DNA from: an uncultured Eubacteriales bacterium
Lineage (GTDB): Bacteria > Bacillota > Clostridia > Oscillospirales > Butyricicoccaceae
Direction: 5' to 3'
DNA length: 14,145 nt
Assembly (NCBI GenBank): GCA_949740695.1
Contig: CATJIY010000178.1
Coordinates: forward strand, 1-14,145
Positions within the stretch are counted from its first letter, which is position 1; each line of letters starts with the position of its first letter. Below, one piece after another: positions 7,294 through 14,145 of the stretch. Both the position numbers and the translations under genes were made by a program. The notes below the pieces were generated by a model. The model was not told the DNA's origin and made no database searches. It saw only the letters and a list, made by a program, of their open reading frames with translations.

Positions 7294-8567
7294 TAGCACT
7301 CCTCCTTAGCCGCCAGGGCCTTCTGTCCAATATCATGGCGGCAGTAAGCATTGTCAAATTGAATGCGTCCAGCCAGGTCGTAAGCGCCTTGAATAGCTGC
7401 GGCAAGGCTGTCTTTGACAGAAACCGCGCCCAATACCCGACCGCCCGAGGTGATCAGCCGGCCGTTTTCCTCTTTGGCGCCCGCGATAAAAATATGCTCG
7501 TCCCCGGCCAACTGGGGCAGAGTGATGGGAAAGCCTTTTTCATAATGGGTAGGATAGCCCTCAGATGCCAGCACTACGCAACAGGCGCTGCCGGACTTCC
7601 AGGAGATCGGGGTTTGGGCAAGCTTTCCGGCAGCAGTGGCTTGCATGACAGTGAGCAGATCGGTCTCCAGCAGAGGCAACACCACTTGGGTTTCTGGATC
7701 GCCGAACCGGCAGTTATATTCAATCACTTTGGGTCCCTCTGGGGTAAGCATCAAGCCAAAGTACAGGCAGCCTCGGAAAGGCCGGCCTTCCGCTTTCATA
7801 GCCCGGATGGTGGGCAAAAAGATGGTATCCATACATATTTGAGCGATCTCCGGCGTGTAATAAGGGTTGGGCGCAACCGTACCCATGCCGCCGGTGTTGA
7901 GACCCTGATCGCCGTCTTTTGCCCGTTTGTGATCCATAGAGGATACCATGGGGACTACGGTTTCCCCATCGGTAAAGGAAAGGACAGAAACCTCCGGTCC
8001 GGTCAGATATTCTTCGATAATTACCCGGTTGCCGCTCTCGCCAAAGATTTTATCCTCTAACATGGAGCGAAGAGCGTTGCGGGCCTCCTGCCGGGTTTGG
8101 GCGATAATGACCCCCTTTCCCAAGGCAAGGCCATCCGCTTTGATGACGGTGGGCAGCGGCGCGTCCTCCATATAGTCCAGCGCCTCTTTCAGATTGGTAA
8201 ACACTCCATAAGCCGCGGTGGGAATATGGTATTTTTGCATCAGTTGCTTGGCGAAAACCTTACTGCCCTCGATGATGGCGGCATTTTTCCGGGGACCAAA
8301 AACCGGGATACCTGCATCCTCCAAGGCGTCGGTTGCCCCTAACACCAGGGGATCATCGGGGGCCACTACCGCAAACCCAATGTGGTGTTTTACTGCGAAA
8401 TCGGTAATAGCGGGAATATCGGTGGCGGCGATTGGAACGCATTGGGCGTTTTGAGCGATGCCGCCGTTCCCAGGCAGAGCATAGATCTGAGTAACGGAAG
8501 GATTTTCCTTAAGCTTTTGAATGATGGCATGTTCCCGGCCACCGCCTCCCACAACAAGAAGATTCAT
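7293..8567 (-). CDS. purD: Phosphoribosylamine-glycine ligase (GAR synthetase)
   Basis: Joins phosphoribosylamine and glycine using ATP (purine step 2). The 424 residues are normal for the family. The N-terminal domain starts VVGGGGREHA (5-14) and has LPGNGG. The ATP-grasp domain has ADGLALGKGV, EEYLTGPEVSVL, LNTGGMGTVAPNPY and IEYNCRFGDPETQ, which supply nucleotide, phosphate and magnesium contacts. The start ATG has an AAGGGGAG site about 10 bases upstream. The gene follows the AICAR transformylase gene after 37 bases, the largest gap in this operon, and its stop overlaps the purL start by one base, a sign of translational coupling. Nothing in the catalytic motifs is missing. Confidence 0.97.
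   Translation of the reverse strand: MNLLVVGGGGREHAIIQKLKENPSVTQIYALPGNGGIAQNAQCVPIAATDIPAITDFAVKHHIGFAVVAPDDPLVLGATDALEDAGIPVFGPRKNAAIIEGSKVFAKQLMQKYHIPTAAYGVFTNLKEALDYMEDAPLPTVIKADGLALGKGVIIAQTRQEARNALRSMLEDKIFGESGNRVIIEEYLTGPEVSVLSFTDGETVVPMVSSMDHKRAKDGDQGLNTGGMGTVAPNPYYTPEIAQICMDTIFLPTIRAMKAEGRPFRGCLYFGLMLTPEGPKVIEYNCRFGDPETQVVLPLLETDLLTVMQATAAGKLAQTPISWKSGSACCVVLASEGYPTHYEKGFPITLPQLAGDEHIFIAGAKEENGRLITSGGRVLGAVSVKDSLAAAIQGAYDLAGRIQFDNAYCRHDIGQKALAAKEEC
7301..7307 (-). promoter_or_regulatory. Ribosome binding site that fixes the purL start
   Basis: AAGGAGG inside the last codons of purD, 7 bases before the purL ATG at 7293. The alternative GTG at 7299 would be too close to it to be used. 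Confidence 0.85.
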
Positions 8568-8604
8568 ATTGCTGGACTCCCCTTTCTTTTCGGTAAATTT
8601 CCAA

Positions 8605-9780
8605 TCAGTGATGGAACAGCCGAACGCCGGTGAAACACATAACCATATTGTATTTATCGGCGGTGGCGATTACGTGGTCGTCCCGAACGCTGCCTCCCGG
8701 TTGGGCCACATAGCAGACGCCGCTTTTCTTAGCTCGTTCCAAATTGTCTCCAAAGGGGAAGAAAGCGTCCGAACCCAAAGCCACGCCGGTCTGGGTGGCC
8801 AACCAGGTCTTTTTTTCCGCCGGGGTCAACGGCTGGGGTTTGACGGAGAAATACCGCTGCCAGACGCCTTCCGCCAAGATATCCTCGTATTCATCGGAAA
8901 TATAGATGTCGATGGCATTGTCCCGGTCGGGACGTTTAATGCCCTTGGCGAATTGCAGTTCCAGCACCTTGGGGCACTGGCGGAGATACCAGGTGTCCGC
9001 CTTGCTGCCCGCTAGCCTGGTGCAGTGGATCCGGCTCTGCTGGCCCGCGCCCACGCCGATGGCCTGTCCGTTTTTTACATAACAAACCGAGTTGGACTGA
9101 GTATACTTCAGAGTAATCAAAGCTACCAGCAGGTCCACTTTGGCGCTCTCCGGCAGCTCCTTATTTTTGGTTACCAGGTTGTCCAGTAGTTGCGGTCCGA
9201 TCTTCAGCTCATTGCGCCCTTGCTCAAAGGTGATGCCGAACACATCTTTTTGTTCCGCCAGAGCGGGGACATAGTTGGGGTCAATCTGAACTACATTATA
9301 ACCGCCGCCTTTTTTTTCACGGAGAATGGCTAGGGCCTCTTCAGTATAACCAGGGGCGATGATGCCGTCGGAGACCTCATTCTTCAAATAGGAAGCGGTG
9401 GCGGCGTCACAGGGGCCGCTGGGAGCCGCCCAGTCGCCAAAAGAGCACAGCCGGTCGGCTCCTCTAGCTCGGATATAGGCGCAGGCAACCGGGGAAAGCT
9501 GGGCGTCTGGTTTGACAAAATAAATTTCCCGGTCGGTATCGGTAAGGGGCAGACCCACTGCCGCGCCGGCGGGGGAAACATGTTTAAAAGAGGCCGCCGC
9601 TGGCAAGCCAGTGGCCTGTTTCAGCTCTTTCACCAATTGCCAGGCGTTCAGCGCATCTAAAAAGTTAATATATCCCGGCTTGCCGGAAAGGACAGTCAAG
9701 GGCAGCGTTCCCTCTCGCATAAAGATGCGGGAGGGCTTTTGGTTAGGGTTACAGCCGTATTTCAGTTCCAGTTCCTTCAT
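8605..9780 (-). CDS. purH: Stand-alone AICAR transformylase (PurH C-terminal domain only)
   Basis: Transfers the formyl group of 10-formyl-THF to AICAR, giving FAICAR (step 9). The 391 residues correspond to the transformylase half of bifunctional PurH/ATIC; the N-terminal cyclohydrolase domain is absent. Catalytic Lys66-His67 lie in FKHVSPAGAAVG. Other signatures are ARGADRLCSFGD, VSDGIIAPGY, KYTQSNSVCY, GAGQQSRIHCTRLAG, SDAFFPFGDN and the C-terminal RLFHH. From memory, wording such as KHVSPAGAAVG, VTKNK-LPESA and the TRLAG region is closer to the eukaryotic ATIC type than to E. coli or B. subtilis PurH (KHANPCG). This is recalled, not computed. AGGAGG lies 11 bases before the ATG. The gene upstream, 26 bases away, encodes the missing cyclohydrolase activity. 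Loss of the N-terminal domain is not a truncation artefact, because a clean start and ribosome binding site exist. Confidence 0.93.
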   Translation of the reverse strand: MKELELKYGCNPNQKPSRIFMREGTLPLTVLSGKPGYINFLDALNAWQLVKELKQATGLPAAASFKHVSPAGAAVGLPLTDTDREIYFVKPDAQLSPVACAYIRARGADRLCSFGDWAAPSGPCDAATASYLKNEVSDGIIAPGYTEEALAILREKKGGGYNVVQIDPNYVPALAEQKDVFGITFEQGRNELKIGPQLLDNLVTKNKELPESAKVDLLVALITLKYTQSNSVCYVKNGQAIGVGAGQQSRIHCTRLAGSKADTWYLRQCPKVLELQFAKGIKRPDRDNAIDIYISDEYEDILAEGVWQRYFSVKPQPLTPAEKKTWLATQTGVALGSDAFFPFGDNLERAKKSGVCYVAQPGGSVRDDHVIATADKYNMVMCFTGVRLFHH

Positions 9781-9806
9781 AAAGGTTCAGACCTCCTGGT
9801 CTTGTT

Positions 9807-10484
9807 TTATTGATATTTGTTAAGGATTACCGTATCGTTTCCAACAGAAACATAGAGAGAAACTTTGTTATCGCGGTCCAACGCGTCCCAAATCTTGAAA
9901 GACAGTTCTTTTGCCGAAAGTTGGGGCAGAGAGACTTCCACTGGTTCGCCAAGAAAGGAGGGTAACGGCCCGCCAAAGCCTTCATAGGTGCTGATAAAAC
10001 GACCCTTACCGGCTTGGGCGTGGTATTCAAAAAAGTTTCGGATACAGGACGAACCTTGAGGATCGGCGCTTTTTAGGATGGACAGCTGATAGCTGCCGTC
10101 AAGCGCCCGCAGGCCAGAGATGCGGGGCGTCCAATTGGGGCAGTCTGGCTCAAACTGTCGGGTGCGCAGGCCGGCGGCAAAGCTTTGGCCGATCTCCAGA
10201 TAGTCCCGCAGAGTATCGGTTTGGTCGCCGTTGGTGACGATGGTGCCTCGATTGGTTTTTCGGATAGGATGATAGATAATCAGAGAGGGGTCAGTCGTCT
10301 TGCTTTCATCGAAGGCTTTGGTGCGAATACCATCTTCAGTGGGTTCAAAAATCCGGTTGCGGCTGTTTTCGCTGCGGCCCATGATGAAATAAGCAGTTGC
10401 TTCCTGTCCGTCCGGCAGGCTGCCCAGCAAGATACCCCGGCCAGGATAAGGCCGTTCCTTTAGATATGCAAACAAATCAGTCAT
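9807..10484 (-). CDS. purO: Archaeal-type IMP cyclohydrolase (PurO family)
   Basis: Predicted to close the ring of FAICAR to give IMP, the last step of the pathway. The 225 residues resemble the PurO/IMP_cyclohyd family first described in methanogens and unrelated in fold to the PurH N-terminal domain. Visible motifs are YPGRG at 13-17, GRSENSRNR at 36-44, IYHPIRKTNRG at 70-80, VTNGDQTDT at 83-91, PNWTPRISG at 116-124 and a YEGFGGPLPSF segment near the C-terminal third. The ATG overlaps the end of purN by 8 bases and has GGAGG 6 bases upstream, inside purN. Its position directly before a transformylase lacking a cyclohydrolase domain strongly supports the role. Bacterial members of the family are less well tested than archaeal ones, so activity is inferred. 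Confidence 0.88.
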   Translation of the reverse strand: MTDLFAYLKERPYPGRGILLGSLPDGQEATAYFIMGRSENSRNRIFEPTEDGIRTKAFDESKTTDPSLIIYHPIRKTNRGTIVTNGDQTDTLRDYLEIGQSFAAGLRTRQFEPDCPNWTPRISGLRALDGSYQLSILKSADPQGSSCIRNFFEYHAQAGKGRFISTYEGFGGPLPSFLGEPVEVSLPQLSAKELSFKIWDALDRDNKVSLYVSVGNDTVILNKYQ

Positions 10485-11106
10485 GTTGTTCCTCCAGCAA
10501 TTGTTGTGCCACCAGCTGGGTGGCCTGGGGCAGAAGCGTCCACTCGGCCTGCTCCATTACCCGGCGCTGCAAAGTTTCTGGGGTGTCGTTTGGCAGGACC
10601 TCTACCGCTTTTTGCAACAGGATGCGGCCTCCGTCGGGAATCTCGTTCACCAGATGGACGGTGGCGCCAGTGACCTTCACGCCCCGTTCCAATGCAGCCT
10701 CATGGACTTTTAGCCCATAAAACCCTTTGCCGCAAAAGGCGGGAATCAGAGAAGGGTGAATGTTCAAAATGCGGTTTTTATACCGGCGGATAAAGTCTTC
10801 GCTTAAAATACTTAAAAATCCCGCTAAAACAATCAATTGGATATGGTGGTTCTTTAGTGCGTTCAGCAGAGCCGCTTCAAAACCTTCTTGGGTGCCGCCG
10901 TTTGCCCTGCGGGTAATGGTCAAGGCGGGAATGTCCGCTTGTCTGGCTCGCTCTAAGGCGTAGGCCCCAGTTCGATTGGATATCACCAGAGCCAACTGAA
11001 CGGAGGGCAATTTTCCAGCAGCCTGCCCGTCGATCAGCGCTTGCAAATTGGTGCCGCCCCCTGAAACCAAAACGGCGGCAGAGATTTTTTGGGGAAAATT
11101 ATCCAT
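10477..11106 (-). CDS. purN: Phosphoribosylglycinamide formyltransferase (GAR transformylase)
   Basis: Transfers formyl from 10-formyl-THF to GAR (purine step 3). The 209-residue protein starts with a Rossmann-like VLVSGGGTNLQALI (12-25). It has ISNRTGAYALERA and the catalytic triad equivalents Asn115 and His117 in NIHPSLIPAF and Asp158 in PDGGRIL. The FCGKGFYGLKVHEAAL segment is typical of Clostridia-type PurN. The start is placed at 11106, not at an earlier in-frame alternative start (11178), because MDNFPQKI precedes the fold directly and AAGGAGGT lies 5-6 bases upstream. The longer version would add 24 residues without family resemblance. The start overlaps the end of the FNT channel gene by 8 bases, and the stop overlaps the next gene by 8 bases. 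Confidence 0.96.
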   Translation of the reverse strand: MDNFPQKISAAVLVSGGGTNLQALIDGQAAGKLPSVQLALVISNRTGAYALERARQADIPALTITRRANGGTQEGFEAALLNALKNHHIQLIVLAGFLSILSEDFIRRYKNRILNIHPSLIPAFCGKGFYGLKVHEAALERGVKVTGATVHLVNEIPDGGRILLQKAVEVLPNDTPETLQRRVMEQAEWTLLPQATQLVAQQLLEEQHD

Positions 11107-11719
11107 GGGGAACCTCCTTTTTGCCGCCAAGCCGGTCCAGCAGGGGGAGCAACAGCCCTCCCAAGGCGTTTCCGGCAATTACGATCCACAGATAGCCAAA
11201 GGCACGCAGGGACACAATGCCCGAAGCGGCAAAGTAAAACAGATTGGCGATAGAATGTTCAAAGCCGCTGAGAATAAACACCGGCACACAGAAAACTACG
11301 CCGGCAATGGTCTGTTTTTCCTTATAAATGCTGACCGCAAGATACATCAACACTCCGCACAGCACCGCACGGAACAAGGTTTCCGGGGTAGACTGATCCA
11401 GCTTGGCCAGACAGAGAGTGTTTGCGGTGTCGGAAAGTTTTTTCATCAAGCCTTGAACGCAAAAGCCAGCGGCCAGCGTTCCCAAGGTGTTCCCCAGCAG
11501 CCCCAGCAGCAGTGCGGAGACGGCCTGCCGGCTGTGGTCTTCCGCCAGATAGCCCACCCTTCCGGTAAACAAGGCATAGCCTTTATAGCAGATGGACAGC
11601 AGAGCTACCGAAAACAAAATCGCCCCTACATCCCGGCTGTCGAAGGAAAAAAAGACACAGCCGCCAATAGAAACCAGCAGTCCGGCGGAAAATCCGCTGA
11701 CAATTCGCCGGGTCAGCAC
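11099..11719 (-). CDS. Short formate/nitrite transporter (FNT) family channel
   Basis: A 206-residue membrane protein with about six hydrophobic segments (roughly 6-26, 31-52, 66-88, 112-132, 138-165 and 172-195). It matches the FocA/NirC family. RRIVSGFSAGLLVSIGG opens TM1, and LFTGRVGYL (Thr52) aligns with the LFTS segment of FocA. GNTLGT is a first-half motif, SGFEHSIANLF contains the conserved gating His155, and GNALGG ends the repeat. FNT proteins are pentameric channels for formate, nitrite or similar small anions. This one is shorter than the usual 260-285 residues because of a short N-terminus and short loops, but no motif I know to be essential is missing. The GTG start overlaps the purM stop by 7 bases with AAGG 7 bases upstream, and its stop overlaps purN by 8 bases. 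The substrate is inferred as formate from the purine/folate context. Confidence 0.88.
   Translation of the reverse strand: MLTRRIVSGFSAGLLVSIGGCVFFSFDSRDVGAILFSVALLSICYKGYALFTGRVGYLAEDHSRQAVSALLLGLLGNTLGTLAAGFCVQGLMKKLSDTANTLCLAKLDQSTPETLFRAVLCGVLMYLAVSIYKEKQTIAGVVFCVPVFILSGFEHSIANLFYFAASGIVSLRAFGYLWIVIAGNALGGLLLPLLDRLGGKKEVPHG
11112..11119 (-). promoter_or_regulatory. Ribosome binding site that fixes the purN start
   Basis: AAGGAGGT within the last codons of the FNT channel gene, just before the purN ATG at 11106. Ribosomes ending the channel gene would stop beside this site, which favours coupling of the two products. Confidence 0.85.
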
Positions 11720-12750
11720 AGGACGACCTTTTCTTCGCCCTCGGCGATTTCACCAATCAAATAAGAATCTTGTCCTGCGGCACGCAGCGTGCGCATCGCC
11801 AGATCGGCCTGCTCGCCCCGGACCACCAGGCTCATGCCCACGCCCATGTTGAAGGTATTGAACATATCCCGTTCAGGGATCAGGCCAGCCCGTTGCACCA
11901 AGTCAAAAATAGGCGGAGTGCGCAGGGCGGATTTCTCAATGCGGGCGGAAAGCCCTTCCGGCAGGCAGCGGGGAATATTCTCATAAAAGCCGCCGCCGGT
12001 AATGTGAGAGATACCTCGCACCCGCACCCGCTCTAGCAGGTAGAGCACTGGTTTGACGTAGATCCGAGTAGGCGTCAGCAAAGTCTGACCCAAGGTGGCG
12101 CCCAGTTCGGAGACATATCGGTTCAGATCAGCGGTTTCAATTTTCAACGCCTTACGCACCAGAGAAAATCCATTGGAGTGCAATCCGGAAGAGGGGAGAG
12201 CAATGATGGCGTCGCCGGGACGCATATCTTTGTTGTTCAGCAGCTTGGGTTTGTCCGCGATACCCACGGCAAAGCCCGCCAGGTCATAGTCGTCCTCGGC
12301 CATTATGCCGGGGTGCTCAGCGGTCTCTCCGCCAATCAAAGCGCAGCCCGCCTGGACGCAGCCTTCGGCCACGCCGGAAACCAGAGCGGCTACTTTTTCC
12401 GGCACATTTTTGCCAATGGCCAGATAGTCTAAGAAGAACAGCGGTTTTGCACCGCAGCAAATAATATCGTTGACGCACATGGCTACACAGTCGATTCCCA
12501 CCGAATCGTGAATGTTCATCAACTGGGCGATCCGCTGTTTGGTGCCCACGCCGTCGGTACCGGAAACCAGAACCGGCTCCTCCATATCTTCCAAATTGGG
12601 GGCAAATAAACCGCCAAAGCCGCCCACATCCGAGCACACGCCGGGAATAAAGGTGCGGGCGATGTGGGGTTTCATCATTTGAACGCCCAAATAGCCGGCG
12701 GTAATATCCACGCCCGCCTGGGCGTAGCTTTCTGATCGGGATAAATTCAT
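11713..12750 (-). CDS. purM: Phosphoribosylformylglycinamidine cyclo-ligase (AIR synthetase)
   Basis: Converts FGAM to AIR with ATP (purine step 5). The 345 residues are the usual length. Family motifs run in order: SYAQAGVDI near the start, SGTDGVGTK at 63-71 (ATP and phosphate contacts), NDIICCGAKPLFFLDYLA at 94-111, GGETAEHPG at 140-148, GLHSNGFSLVR, HITGGGFYENIPR and FNMGVGM. PurM shares its fold with the synthetase domains of PurL. The ATG has CGGAGGCG about 9 bases upstream and follows purF after 19 bases. Its last codons contain the GTG start of the FNT channel gene. Nothing appears damaged. Confidence 0.97.
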   Translation of the reverse strand: MNLSRSESYAQAGVDITAGYLGVQMMKPHIARTFIPGVCSDVGGFGGLFAPNLEDMEEPVLVSGTDGVGTKQRIAQLMNIHDSVGIDCVAMCVNDIICCGAKPLFFLDYLAIGKNVPEKVAALVSGVAEGCVQAGCALIGGETAEHPGIMAEDDYDLAGFAVGIADKPKLLNNKDMRPGDAIIALPSSGLHSNGFSLVRKALKIETADLNRYVSELGATLGQTLLTPTRIYVKPVLYLLERVRVRGISHITGGGFYENIPRCLPEGLSARIEKSALRTPPIFDLVQRAGLIPERDMFNTFNMGVGMSLVVRGEQADLAMRTLRAAGQDSYLIGEIAEGEEKVVLC

Positions 12751-12769
12751 AAAAGAGCGCCTCCGTTTT

Positions 12770-14145
12770 TTATTCTTTGCCGTTCCAGCAGTAAGTACAC
12801 AGTTTACAGGGTTCCAGGCCGATGGACTCGATTACGCCGTCCAGCGACTGGAAGTCCAGCGAGGAAAAGTGGAATTTTTCCGCGATAGCCCGGCGCATGT
12901 TTTGGCCGCGCTCAGTGGAAGCGTCGCTGTATTCCTCCAGATGGTTCAGGCCCTCTTCTCCCTCTAGCTCCAGAATGGTCCGGCGGGTAATCAGTTCCAT
13001 TTCGCTGGTAGCGCGGGAAAAATTGAGGAACTTACAACCATACATGACGGGTGGACAGGCCGAGCGCATATGCACTGATTTTGCGCCATGGGCATAGAGA
13101 AACTCCACCGTCTCCCGCAGCTGGGTGCCTCGGACAATCGAGTCGTCCACAAAGAGCAGATCTTTGTCCTGAATCAACTCATGCACTGGGATCTGTTTCA
13201 TTTTGGCGACTTTGTTCCGCTCGGTCTGCCGGGTGGGCATAAAGGAGCGGGACCAGGTGGGGGTGTATTTGATATAGGGGCGGGCAAAGGGAATATGGCT
13301 GTTGTTAGCATAACCGATAGCATGGGGCGTACCCGAATCGGGAACGCCGCCCACATAATCCACGTGGTCAGAAAATCCCCGTTCCTGGTCGTGCCGGGCC
13401 AGGATTTCTCCGTTGCGGCACCGCATAACTTCCACGTTGATCCCTTCATAATTAGAGGTGGGATAACCGTAGTAAGTCCAGAGAAATGCACAGATGCGCA
13501 TTTCTTTTTCCGGGGCTTTTAACTGGGTAATGCCTTTGGAGGAAATCTCCACAATCTCTCCTGGGCCCAGCTCCCGTTCATCGGCATAGCCTTGTTTTTT
13601 ATAAGCAAAAGATTCAAAGGAGACGCAGTAACCTTCCGCATCTTTCCCTATCAGTACCGGCAGGCGGCCCATCCGGTCCCGGGCGGCAATGATAGAGCCG
13701 TCGTCTCGTAGAATCAGAATGGAACAAGTGCCCTGGATGGCCTTTTGCGCGAAAGCTACGCCGGCGGCAAAGCTGCTCTTTTGGTTAATCATAGCGGCTA
13801 CCAGTTCAGTGTTGTTGACGTTTCCGCCGGTCATGGCGTCAAAATGTCCGCCGCTGAAGTTGAGATAATGGTCGATTAGAGCTTCCGCATTGTTAATAAC
13901 GCCGATGATGCAGATGGCATAGGTGCCCAGATTAGACCGAATCAACAGGGGCTGAGGATCGGTGTCGCTGATACAGCCGATGGCCGAAGTGCCCTGCATA
14001 TCGTCGAAAATATGTTCAAACTTGGTGCGGAAGGGGGCGTTTTCAATGTTGTGAATCTCCCGCTGCAAGCCAATTTCCCGGTCCCAGGCCGCCATGCCGC
14101 CCCGGCGGGTGCCCAAGTGGGAATGATAGTCTGTCCCAAAAAAAA
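12770..14145 (-). CDS. purF: Amidophosphoribosyltransferase, 5' end outside window
   Basis: Commits PRPP to purine synthesis by making phosphoribosylamine with glutamine-derived ammonia (step 1). The frame is open through the right edge: codons before the TTG at 14116 read FFGTDYHSHL, which continues the family, so the N-terminal catalytic Cys and the start are missing. The class II amidotransferase part shows DYHSHLGTRRGGMAAW and a downstream TGGNVNNTE segment. The phosphoribosyltransferase part has the PRPP loop VDDSIVRGT at 13124-13150. Cysteines in MRICAFLW, in PPVMYGC and in the final CKLCTYCWNGK match the four iron-sulfur ligands of the B. subtilis type, so an oxygen-sensitive cluster is likely. 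It is the first gene of the operon within the window. The DYHSHLGTRRGG wording marks a Clostridia-type subgroup. Confidence 0.95.
   Translation of the reverse strand, partial: FFGTDYHSHLGTRRGGMAAWDREIGLQREIHNIENAPFRTKFEHIFDDMQGTSAIGCISDTDPQPLLIRSNLGTYAICIIGVINNAEALIDHYLNFSGGHFDAMTGGNVNNTELVAAMINQKSSFAAGVAFAQKAIQGTCSILILRDDGSIIAARDRMGRLPVLIGKDAEGYCVSFESFAYKKQGYADERELGPGEIVEISSKGITQLKAPEKEMRICAFLWTYYGYPTSNYEGINVEVMRCRNGEILARHDQERGFSDHVDYVGGVPDSGTPHAIGYANNSHIPFARPYIKYTPTWSRSFMPTRQTERNKVAKMKQIPVHELIQDKDLLFVDDSIVRGTQLRETVEFLYAHGAKSVHMRSACPPVMYGCKFLNFSRATSEMELITRRTILELEGEEGLNHLEEYSDASTERGQNMRRAIAEKFHFSSLDFQSLDGVIESIGLEPCKLCTYCWNGKE

Noticed and set aside
7293..7299. GTG at 7299 as the purL start, giving two extra residues
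   Set aside because: It is one base from the AAGGAGG site; the ATG at 7293 has proper spacing and the TAATG junction with purD.
11048..11764. 238-codon plus-strand open frame opposite purN and the FNT channel gene
   Set aside because: Antisense to coupled genes with clear family motifs; its low-complexity Gln/Lys-rich translation matches no family I know.
14138..14145. Run of eight A at the right edge, possibly a terminator tail or assembly artefact
   Set aside because: On the minus strand it reads as two Phe codons that continue the purF frame and fit the family, so no separate feature is needed.

Overview
The window looks like a piece of chromosome from an anaerobic Firmicute of class Clostridia, probably an Oscillospiraceae/Ruminococcaceae-type gut bacterium. 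This rests on protein character (large single-chain PurL, Clostridia-type PurF with a DYHSHLGTRRGG N-terminal region, PadR/DUF4097/PspC module), strong AGGAGG ribosome binding sites, moderate GC content and tight operon packing. Nothing in the window fixes genus or species.

Layout. (1) Bases 1-354, plus strand: the C-terminal part of an arginase whose start lies to the left. It converges on (2) a three-gene minus-strand operon, 427-2291: a PadR-family regulator, a protein with a helical N-terminal domain and a DUF4097 beta-repeat domain, and a small PspC-domain membrane protein. A 16-bp hairpin at 361-396 ends it. Its promoter (TTGACA, 17-bp spacer, TATGAT) is visible and is overlapped by a perfect 9-bp inverted repeat, the likely PadR operator. 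(3) About 340 bases (2360-2699) with no convincing gene. (4) From 2700 to the right edge, one long minus-strand operon for de novo purine synthesis. In transcription order it reads purF (5' end cut by the edge), purM, a short formate/nitrite transporter (FNT) family channel, purN, an archaeal-type IMP cyclohydrolase (PurO-like), a stand-alone AICAR transformylase, purD, purL and folD, then an intrinsic terminator. Genes overlap or are spaced by at most 37 bases, each with its own Shine-Dalgarno sequence.

How the genes work together. PurF, PurD, PurN, PurL and PurM carry out steps 1 to 5 from PRPP to AIR, and the AICAR transformylase and cyclohydrolase carry out the last two steps to IMP. The genes for the middle steps (purE, purC, purB) are not here and may lie upstream of purF. 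Both folate-dependent steps (PurN and AICAR transformylase) use 10-formyl-tetrahydrofolate, which FolD makes from methylene-THF. A formate channel inside this operon suggests that formate, via a formate-THF ligase encoded elsewhere, is another source of the same one-carbon unit. That link is inference.

The most notable points are the FNT channel translationally coupled between purM and purN, the replacement of bifunctional PurH by two unrelated single-function proteins (one archaeal-type, one resembling the eukaryotic ATIC transformylase domain), and the clear PadR operator over the promoter of an envelope-stress-like operon.
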